DNA of 6,460 nt from JACPNK01 sp964479745 (GTDB lineage: Bacteria > Patescibacteriota > Minisyncoccia > 2-02-FULL-40-12 > IGHO2-12-FULL-4). Every line of letters begins with the position of its first letter. The stretch's first letter is position 1. Shown piece after piece: positions 1-4,352 of this stretch. The stretch spans positions 1 through 6,460 of the forward strand of contig CAYZNJ010000040.1 of the NCBI GenBank assembly GCA_964479745.1, read 5' to 3'. The notes under the pieces were generated by a model, which was given only the letters and a program-made list of their open reading frames with translations, was not told the DNA's origin and made no database searches. Position numbers and translations under genes: made by a program.

Positions 1-200
1 TGCTTTTTCCGGACGCTCGCTTTTTTCCAGCGAAAAAGCTCGCTCTTTGAAAGCTGTGGATTTTGATTGAGTGATTTACTATTATACTCAACCAAACCAA
101 TCAATCCACAGCTTTCAGAGCCTCCAAAAGCAGTAAGCACTACGCCTCTACCGTTTGAATCTACAAAAGCAACGTCCAGCAAACTTGAATTATTTTGAAT
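1..200 (-). pseudogene. Edge-truncated open frame, possible degraded DUF4446-like fragment
   Basis: Reading the minus strand, a frame is open from just after a TGA at 203-201 to the left edge, 66 codons without a stop. The translation includes LLDVAFVDSNGRGVVLTAF and, further on, NPQLSKSEL. The D-x-N-x-x-GVVLT core followed by a polar stretch and an L-S-x-x-E-like end resembles from memory the C-terminal half of DUF4446 proteins, whose preceding GG-D-x-S-F segment is absent here. There is no ATG and no ribosome binding site; the only plausible start is a TTG at 182. It could be the 3' relic of a gene, a short real gene running off the window, or a chance open frame. The inverted repeat at 45-120 lies inside it, which argues against intact coding sequence. 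Confidence 0.22.
45..120. repeat. Inverted repeat, 18-bp arms with AT-rich spacer
   Basis: Arms 45-62 and 103-120 are complementary over 18 bp with a single G-T mismatch; the uninterrupted core is GAAAGCTGTGGATT (49-62) against 103-116. The stem can be extended on the inside by TTGATTG (63-69) against CAATCAA (98-104) with slippage. The spacer is AT-rich and contains a TATAAT on the minus strand (86-81). No T-tract follows either arm, so it is not a standard intrinsic terminator. A smaller hairpin with 7-bp arms lies just to the left (19-25 with 33-39), and GCTCGC is directly repeated at 15-20 and 38-43. Confidence 0.7.
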
Positions 201-204
201 TCAA

Positions 205-246
205 AAACAAAAAAGCCCGCTCCAGAAAAGCAAACGGGCTTTTCTG
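205..246 (-). terminator. Intrinsic terminator of the 163-residue gene, with a competing hairpin
   Basis: On the minus strand a 9-bp stem (243-235 with 219-211, core AAAAGCCCG/CGGGCTTTT) is followed by a T-rich tract, TTTTTTGTTTTTG, reading into 214-202. This is a good rho-independent terminator 25 nt after the stop codon of the upstream gene. A second perfect 9-bp stem, CAGAAAAGC with GCTTTTCTG (246-238 with 231-223, 6-nt loop), uses part of the same arm, so the two hairpins cannot form together. The structure also has a short T-run on the plus strand and might work weakly in both directions. Confidence 0.8.
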
Positions 247-268
247 TGCGGGCATTGGCCCTACCTAC

Positions 269-760
269 CTAACAATGGAGGAGCGCTGCCAACACTCTCG
301 ATAAATCGGCGCGACCACCGTTGCAGCCGTTTTCTGGCACAACAAATGTGATATTCGGGTTGGNNNNNNNNNNGTCGAACACATCGTCGTCGCAACCACA
401 GCTCACGAGAGCAACCTTGGTGCCACGTCCCGCCAAGCGGTAGGCCAGCTCTGACACCTCATCTAAACGCGACTTCCCCGCGTAGAGAACCACCAAGACG
501 CCAGCCTTAACCTGGGCCATGGCATCGGAAATCATCTTCACGCCAGTCGTCTTTGTTACCTCTGCTCTCCAGTTAAAGGCACCGTCGATATAGCGATAGA
601 CTGCACCACCGCAAAGGACAGTTATCTTCTTGCCCCCCACGTTGAACTCGCCGCCCTCTTCGCAGTTATGAAGATTATTGTAGGTCGCAATGACCACGTT
701 ACCAACACCTGAAATAAGTTCGGGTATGGCTTTGATAAACTGCTCAAGCGAAACTATCAT
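269..760 (-). CDS. Orphan alpha/beta protein of unknown function, 163 residues
   Basis: I do not recognise this family. The start at ATG 760-758 (MIVSLEQFIK) is chosen because AAAGGAGA lies about 7 nt upstream; a longer in-frame start at 847 would place the N terminus across the promoter. The pattern of hydrophobic strands and helices suggests an alpha/beta fold: strands near residues 20-27, 44-50, 87-93, 114-120 and 136-141, with helices near 74-84, 98-110 and 151-161. There is no signal peptide or membrane segment. Six cysteines (33, 50, 121, 123, 146, 163), including C-G-C before an acidic D-D-D, might suggest metal or redox chemistry, but this is a guess. About four residues (130-133) are hidden by ten N; the true gap length and frame continuity are unknown. 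The gene is roughly 50-60% G+C, above its neighbours, and is transcribed as a single-gene unit with its own promoter and terminator, which fits a recent acquisition or an independently controlled accessory gene. Confidence 0.7.
   Translation of the reverse strand: MIVSLEQFIKAIPELISGVGNVVIATYNNLHNCEEGGEFNVGGKKITVLCGGAVYRYIDGAFNWRAEVTKTTGVKMISDAMAQVKAGVLVVLYAGKSRLDEVSELAYRLAGRGTKVALVSCGCDDDVFDXXXXNPNITFVVPENGCNGGRADLSRVLAALLHC
364..373. other. Assembly gap, ten N
   Basis: Ten undetermined bases fall inside the orphan gene. A round ten is a conventional scaffold-join length rather than a measured distance. The reading frame continues across it to a sensible stop and terminator, so the join is probably correct, but length and frame should not be trusted. 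Confidence 0.95.
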
Positions 761-814
761 TGTCTTTCTCCTTTGCAAATTTACTAGGGAATTCAGTGTT
801 CTACCTGCACTTAA

Positions 815-844
815 AGTATAGCATAAAGTTGTGTTATTTGTCAA
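815..844 (-). promoter_or_regulatory. Sigma70-type promoter of the orphan gene
   Basis: On the minus strand TTGACA (844-839) and TATACT (820-815) are separated by 18 nt. The -35 box is a perfect consensus match and the -10 box matches five of six. Transcription would start near 807-808, giving a leader of about 48 nt with the AAAGGAGA ribosome binding site before the ATG at 760. Confidence 0.75.
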
Positions 845-929
845 CACTCTGCACTAGATGAATACATCGGTAAGACTTTTATGTGACTCGACAAGCTTAA
901 CGGCAACCACTTTTCTAAATAAACAACGT

Positions 930-1130
930 AAATAATAAAAACGGAGTCATAGCTCCTCTGAGGGCAGTAAAAGTTGCGAGGGGCACGGTTTGTCAACGAC
1001 CCCTCTCCAGTTTTACTTTGAAAAACTGGGGAGGGGCTCTTGACAAGACGAGCAACTTTTTCTGATGACAAAACCTCGCTGGGGTTTTGGAAGTCCCGAA
1101 GAGGTGCCATGACGCAGTTTTTATTATTTG
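930..1130. repeat. Long nested imperfect palindrome, possible structured RNA or palindromic element
   Basis: The outer stem pairs 930-941 with 1118-1129 perfectly (12 bp, AAATAATAAAAA) and continues through 942-959 with 1100-1117, where 14 of 18 positions match. Next inward, AAAAGTTGC (969-977) pairs with 1052-1060, TTGTCAA (990-996) with 1040-1046, and an apical stem CCCCTCTCCAGTTTT (1000-1014) with 1022-1036, 15 bp with one wobble around a 7-nt loop. The wide central bubble carries one extra hairpin on its right side, CAAAACC (1069-1075) with GGTTTTG (1083-1089). The result is one rod about 200 nt long. Several mismatches keep the stem overall, but both strands fold alike, so the transcribed strand cannot be told. 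It lies between the terminator of the MoxR-DUF58 operon and the promoter of the orphan gene. Confidence 0.75.
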
Positions 1131-1181
1131 TGGTTGTACTCGTCAGCTTAAAGCTGACTGCGCGCAAACAAATAATAAAAA
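1118..1181. repeat. Second hairpin sharing an arm with the long palindrome
   Basis: TTTTTATTATTTG at 1118-1130 pairs perfectly over 13 bp with 1169-1181. Inside this stem lies another perfect one, GTCAGC (1142-1147) with GCTGAC (1153-1158). The left arm is the same segment that closes the long palindrome with 930-941, so the AT-rich motif AAATAATAAAAA is present as a direct repeat at 930-941 and 1170-1181, each copy able to pair with 1118-1129 but not at the same time. Confidence 0.75.
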
Positions 1182-1203
1182 AGTCGAGAGTAAATCTCGA
1201 CTT
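1174..1203 (-). terminator. Intrinsic terminator of the MoxR-DUF58 operon
   Basis: A perfect 9-bp stem, AAGTCGAGA (1181-1189) with TCTCGACTT (1195-1203), has a 5-nt loop and begins one base after the DUF58 stop codon. On the minus strand the stem runs into a T-tract at 1182-1177 and further AT-rich sequence, as expected for rho-independent termination. Confidence 0.85.
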
Positions 1204-1204
1204 G

Positions 1205-2146
1205 CTATCTGATAAAAGACCTCCGTTCGGAAAGAAATTGGCTTAACTGGTTAAAGTGGTCGCCGAAACTTAGAACAGTGGAATCAACGCCGGCTTGTCC
1301 TAATTTTTTGCGCAAATTTTCACGCTTATCAACAAAATCCTTTCTAATTTTAAAAGCATGGCGAGCCTTAATTTTTTCCAATTTGCCGGTCTCAATGTTT
1401 CTCACATTTACTGTCCCCTCTCTGCCAGACCAGTTGAACTCTTCCGGATCGTCCAGAAAAATGGCAATCACATTCCAATTATGCAACGAGGAAAGCGTTT
1501 CTATAATTCTAAAATCCAGATCTGAATCTCCGCTTATGACATCTACGAAATCGGAAAGAATAACTATTGAACCTTGTGAACGGAATCTGGCTAAAAGAAA
1601 TTCCAATGCCAAGTTAAGACTGGGTTTTTCAGAAGATTTTTCAGAAACACTTCCTATTGTTTGACTAACTTCCGCCGCTTTTTCCAAAAGCAACTCACAA
1701 GCGTAAAATGTCTGGCCGCTACCCAGCTTGGGCCGCAAATAAAATTCAATTTCTTTTGAAACCGCCAACACACCGACCGGATCATGAAAATAACCGGAAG
1801 CAAAACCAAGAGCGCCAACCAGATGCAAAAGAAGCTTGAATTTGCCGTTGTCTCTTTCGACTCCGGCAAAAACAGACGGGGAAATGTCAGAAACTAGCAC
1901 AGTCGGCGCATTTTTTGTTTCAACCTTGTTAAGGATGTATGTGGTCTTGGGCCAAGTTCTTAAACTTAAACTCCAGTCTATGCTATTAACAGGATCACCG
2001 AGATTCCATCTGTTGATGCTGTGCATCTCGTAACCGGATCCTTTGAATGGGCTGTGGTGTTCGGCTATACGAAAGTTTTTCACTTTGCGCCTGAAAATTT
2101 CCTGTTTGACTTCTTGCAGTTCGCTGAAGTTTTTTTTTACGTCCAT
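1205..2146 (-). CDS. DUF58 family protein with VWA-like MIDAS motif
   Basis: This 313-residue protein belongs to the DUF58 family. It has the family signature, a glycine-rich segment H-x-x-G-x-G-Y-E around residues 31-40 followed by NLGDPVNSIDWSLSLRT (48-64), the counterpart of the usual G-D-x-x-x-x-I-D-W. A von Willebrand-like fold follows: VSDISPS at 86-91 or so gives a complete D-x-S-x-S metal-ion site (D87, S89, S91), and IVILSDFVDV (194-203) is a later core strand. No clear transmembrane helix or signal peptide is seen, so it is probably cytoplasmic, unlike longer DUF58 proteins with N-terminal membrane anchors. The ATG lies inside the 3' end of the MoxR gene, overlapping it by 10 nt, with only a weak GGAT upstream, so translation is probably coupled. 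A run of eight A (minus strand 2138-2131) directly follows. DUF58 proteins are thought to act with MoxR ATPases as adaptors; the substrate here is unknown. Confidence 0.9.
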   Translation of the reverse strand: MDVKKNFSELQEVKQEIFRRKVKNFRIAEHHSPFKGSGYEMHSINRWNLGDPVNSIDWSLSLRTWPKTTYILNKVETKNAPTVLVSDISPSVFAGVERDNGKFKLLLHLVGALGFASGYFHDPVGVLAVSKEIEFYLRPKLGSGQTFYACELLLEKAAEVSQTIGSVSEKSSEKPSLNLALEFLLARFRSQGSIVILSDFVDVISGDSDLDFRIIETLSSLHNWNVIAIFLDDPEEFNWSGREGTVNVRNIETGKLEKIKARHAFKIRKDFVDKRENLRKKLGQAGVDSTVLSFGDHFNQLSQFLSERRSFIR

Positions 2147-3300
2147 TCGGGCAGATCCGTCAGCCTTAAAATTTCAGCAAAAACTTCTTGCTTGGTTGTT
2201 TTAAACTCTTTGCCCGGAGCCAGAAGCAATCTGTGTTCAATTACATTTCCGGCAATATCTTTTATGTGTTCCGGCTTAACCAACAGGCTGTCATCGCTGA
2301 AAAACGCATGGACCCGAGCCACACCCTCAAGATGAAAGTTGACTCTCGGACTGGCGCCAACCCTGACGTATTCCCTCAAAAACTTGCCGATTTTTGATTT
2401 AGGATCAGTAACTTCCGGATTGGGATCGGTGTTGCGAAGCAAAAGAGTAAGGTAGTCGTTAGCCATAGACGAAATCTTTACATTCTGGTTTATCCAATAA
2501 GCGCAGTTCAGTATTTCCTGAAGGTCGCTCACCGGCTCAATGGTGAGGCCAAGCACGTTGTCAGCCCTTATTTTCTTTTCTTCCTCAAAACTTGGCCTGT
2601 CTATATTTATTGTCAAAGTGATACGATCTATTTCAGCCATCGGATTGGCATAAGTTCCCTCTTCCTCGCCAAAAATATTTTCAGTGAGCAAAACCCAAAA
2701 GAAACGAGGTGAAGTTACATCCCGAAAGTCGCCAGTAATCGGGAAGGTGAGCGGGAACAAGGGTAATGTCTCCACAACCTTATCTTCATCGTCAATATAG
2801 TCATTTTTGGGACTGACCGACCTTTCTTCTAGAGCTTGAAGAAGAGCTGACTTGGTTTTGGGATGCATACGGTTAGCTTCATCCAAAAGCACCACATGAG
2901 CAAAAATCGGTCCGGGCTTAAGCTGTACCCTTCTTTCACCTCTTGCATTCTCAACCAAAACCGGAGCACCAATAATATCATAGGGCTGCATATCCGGCGT
3001 AGCCTGTATTCTCCTAAAAACTGCTTTTAAAGATCCCGCTATAGAATTGGATAAACCAGTCTTGCCAATGCCGGTTCCGCCCTTGAACATAATATGCGGC
3101 TGACCGGCTAGTTTGGTTTTGGTAATGCTGTCGTCATAAGGCACCAGCATAAAGGGGCATTCGGTTAGCAAGTTAGCGGCTTTATCAATTCCAAACAAAC
3201 ACTTGGTAGTTTCGGCTTTAATTTTTTTTCTAAGTTCCTTGATATAATTTCTGTCAATCTTACTTATATCAATGCCGGGCGGCAAATTTTTCAAATCCAT
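2137..3300 (-). CDS. MoxR-type AAA+ ATPase
   Basis: This 387-residue protein is a MoxR-family AAA+ ATPase, a group that couples ATP hydrolysis to remodelling or metal insertion of partner proteins, commonly together with DUF58/VWA proteins. Walker A is GGTGIGKT (74-81, K80), and the MoxR hallmark GPIFAHVVLLDEANR (130-143) contains Walker B D140-E141. Sensor 1 is LLTEN (204-208, where most relatives have TQN), then EEEGTYANPMAEIDR with the likely arginine finger R226, and sensor 2 is GASPR (R319) in the lid. A stretch of about 20 extra residues (roughly 165-197) between the Walker B helix and sensor 1 is longer than in typical MoxR proteins. An N-terminal extension of about 35 residues is rich in Lys and Asp. 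The ATG at 3300 is supported by AGAGG 8 nt upstream. It is the first gene of a two-gene operon with DUF58; no VWA gene follows as it does in many such clusters. Confidence 0.93.
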   Translation of the reverse strand: MDLKNLPPGIDISKIDRNYIKELRKKIKAETTKCLFGIDKAANLLTECPFMLVPYDDSITKTKLAGQPHIMFKGGTGIGKTGLSNSIAGSLKAVFRRIQATPDMQPYDIIGAPVLVENARGERRVQLKPGPIFAHVVLLDEANRMHPKTKSALLQALEERSVSPKNDYIDDEDKVVETLPLFPLTFPITGDFRDVTSPRFFWVLLTENIFGEEEGTYANPMAEIDRITLTINIDRPSFEEEKKIRADNVLGLTIEPVSDLQEILNCAYWINQNVKISSMANDYLTLLLRNTDPNPEVTDPKSKIGKFLREYVRVGASPRVNFHLEGVARVHAFFSDDSLLVKPEHIKDIAGNVIEHRLLLAPGKEFKTTKQEVFAEILRLTDLPEWT

Positions 3301-3340
3301 CTTGCATTCCTCTAAAATTTTAAAGTTCTAAGTTGACAGA

Positions 3341-3369
3341 ATAGTAATTTAATTATACAAATAAGTCAA
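3341..3369 (-). promoter_or_regulatory. Probable promoter of the MoxR-DUF58 operon
   Basis: On the minus strand TTGACT (3369-3364) and TACTAT (3346-3341) are 17 nt apart, directly after the terminator hairpin of the lipoprotein gene. A better -10 match, TATAAT (3357-3352), lies inside the spacer but has no recognisable -35 partner. Either would give a leader of roughly 30-45 nt ahead of the AGAGG ribosome binding site. Confidence 0.45.
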
Positions 3370-3391
3370 AAGCCCCGAGAGGGGGCATTTT
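3367..3391 (-). terminator. Short intrinsic terminator after the lipoprotein gene
   Basis: GCCCC (3372-3376) and GGGGC (3382-3386) form a 5-bp GC stem with a 5-nt loop, extended by A-T pairs, 5 nt after the lipoprotein stop codon. On the minus strand only four T follow; on the plus strand the tail ATTTTTT is better, so it may work in both directions. Confidence 0.6.
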
Positions 3392-4240
3392 TTATTTAAT
3401 ACTTGCCAGTTGCGGCATTAGTTTTTCAAGTTCGCTTGCCGGCACAAGGTTCAAACTAGTCCAAGAGTGGTAAACCAACTCGCCCCGCTCAACCTCAAAA
3501 TGGGCCGAATCTTCAACCGCGTTAATGCCGACCAATTCGTTGTTTTCGCTAAGAGTCGGACCGCCGCTTAAACCGCCGAAAGAAAACTGGTGATCGTCTT
3601 TTGTTTTGAGGGAAATGTACACATTAGAAACATCAGCAAGCGCTTCTGACCCGTCCTTTATTTCTTTATTCACGATTTTCCTGGACAGTTCAACTACTTC
3701 TGCCGGCAAGTCGTCAAAAACAAACTCATCTTTTTTGCCGATTAGTCCGTAATACTCGCTGAATATCGGCAGAATTTTTTTATCTTTCTGAAATTTTTTA
3801 GGATGAGGATGGATGCCTCTGACAAAAACTTTGTCTCCTTTTTTGACATTGCGGGCAAATCTGTAAACCTCTGAAAAACCGTCGGAGTCGTCAAAGTGTC
3901 CGTCTACTTTAATGATAGCGATGTCAGTAACCACCGGGATTTTAACCAAAAAACCGTTATAAACCCTGCTGTTGTAAAATATTTTACAGTCACCGTCGCT
4001 CTCATTGCCTACAAAATGCTTGGCCGAAGCAAAAAGACCGCGCTTTTTGTCAATGAGAAAGGCTGAAGCCATAATAAAAGGCTCGCTATTTCTTTCTCTT
4101 ATAAACAAAGCGACCCGGCTGATAAAACCTTGGCGGTAACGGGCCTCTTTTTGGTAAACTGTCTGGGTGTTCACATTCGGTCCGCAGCCGGCCAAAAAAC
4201 AAGACAGCAAAAACAAAAACAAAGCGACTTTAAGTTTCAC
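3392..4240 (-). CDS. Lipoprotein with trypsin-like serine protease domain
   Basis: The 282-residue product starts with a lipoprotein signal peptide: MKLK, a hydrophobic stretch (residues 5-17), and a lipobox LAGC with the acylated cysteine at 19. It should be anchored to the outer face of the cytoplasmic membrane. The rest reads as a trypsin/DegP-like fold with all three catalytic residues in family context: H75 in FASAKHFVG, D106 in TDIAIIKV, and S225 in GGLSGGP, followed by NELVGI as in HtrA-type proteases. No PDZ domain is present. The region 145-215, rich in Lys and Asp, lies between Asp and Ser and is longer than usual. The start is GTG at 4240-4238 with GGAAGG 5 nt upstream; an in-frame stop lies upstream, so no other start is possible. 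It precedes the MoxR-DUF58 operon on the same strand but is separated by a terminator and a promoter. Target and activity are unknown. Confidence 0.85.
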   Translation of the reverse strand: MKLKVALFLFLLSCFLAGCGPNVNTQTVYQKEARYRQGFISRVALFIRERNSEPFIMASAFLIDKKRGLFASAKHFVGNESDGDCKIFYNSRVYNGFLVKIPVVTDIAIIKVDGHFDDSDGFSEVYRFARNVKKGDKVFVRGIHPHPKKFQKDKKILPIFSEYYGLIGKKDEFVFDDLPAEVVELSRKIVNKEIKDGSEALADVSNVYISLKTKDDHQFSFGGLSGGPTLSENNELVGINAVEDSAHFEVERGELVYHSWTSLNLVPASELEKLMPQLASIK

Positions 4241-4242
4241 TG

Positions 4243-4290
4243 TTACCTTCCCTCATTTTTAAAGTCCGATTTAAACAAAAATATACCTCC
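4243..4290 (-). other. Orphan perfect Shine-Dalgarno with 11-codon open frame before the lipoprotein gene
   Basis: On the minus strand AAGGAGGT (4292-4285) is an unusually strong ribosome binding site. Seven nt after GGAGG is a TTG (4278-4276) opening an 11-codon frame, FKSDFKNEGR after the start residue, whose TAA (4245-4243) lies 2 nt before the GTG of the lipoprotein gene. It could be a leader peptide that couples translation into the protease gene. The same bases contain TATATT (4285-4280), which could instead be the -10 box of the lipoprotein promoter; in that case the site would not be transcribed. Confidence 0.25.
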
Positions 4291-4320
4291 TTGACCAAAA
4301 TAGCAAGTACGTGCTTTAGT
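4291..4320 (+). promoter_or_regulatory. Probable uvrC promoter with extended -10
   Basis: TTGACC (4291-4296) and TTTAGT (4315-4320) are 18 nt apart, with TGC directly before the -10 hexamer as in extended -10 promoters. Transcription would begin near 4326-4327, leaving a leader of about 26 nt without a Shine-Dalgarno sequence. The -10 box lies within the left arm of the palindrome at 4314-4350. Confidence 0.45.
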
Positions 4321-4350
4321 AATCCAAGGGTAAACCCTGGGTTACTAAAG
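4314..4350. promoter_or_regulatory. Palindrome over the uvrC -10 box, ending 2 nt before the start codon
   Basis: The left arm CTTTAGTAATCCAAGGG (4314-4330) and the right arm CCCTGGGTTACTAAAG (4335-4350) pair along their whole length with one wobble and one bulged A, around the 4-nt loop TAAA. The outermost 9 bp, CTTTAGTAA/TTACTAAAG, are perfect. As DNA it could be an operator for a dimeric repressor over the promoter; as RNA, if transcription starts upstream, it would form a strong hairpin against the start codon. It does not match the LexA boxes I know from E. coli or Bacillus. Confidence 0.75.
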
Positions 4351-4352
4351 CC

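Larger units (their letters stand above)
848..1204. other. Gene-free structured region of 357 nt
   Basis: No convincing gene is seen here. Short open frames on both strands have no ribosome binding site and run through the palindromes. The stretch holds the long imperfect palindrome at 930-1130, the hairpin at 1118-1181 and the operon terminator at 1181-1203. The segment 848-929 shows nothing beyond weak similarity of 894-912 to the inverse of about 1131-1153 (AAGCT...CAACCAC in both), which could mean that the palindrome originally reached further out. Confidence 0.6.

Noticed and set aside
150..165. A T-loop-like GTTTGAATC suggesting a tRNA
   Set aside because: No acceptor stem, anticodon arm or closing T-stem can be built around it.
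761..847. Longer start for the orphan gene at 847
   Set aside because: The extra 29 codons cover the -10 box and leader, whereas the ATG at 760 has a good ribosome binding site.
991..1045. Outward-facing TTGACA boxes inside the long palindrome as promoters
   Set aside because: TTGACA occurs on the plus strand at 1040-1045 and on the minus strand at 996-991, as the pairing requires, but neither has a convincing -10 box 16-18 nt away.
841..1167. A 108-codon minus-strand open frame through the structured region
   Set aside because: It has no ribosome binding site, runs through both palindromes, lacks recognisable domains, and ends at the promoter of the orphan gene. It is best explained as a by-product of the inverted repeats.
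1040..1246. A 68-codon plus-strand open frame
   Set aside because: It overlaps the terminator and the 3' end of the DUF58 gene on the other strand, and has no ribosome binding site.
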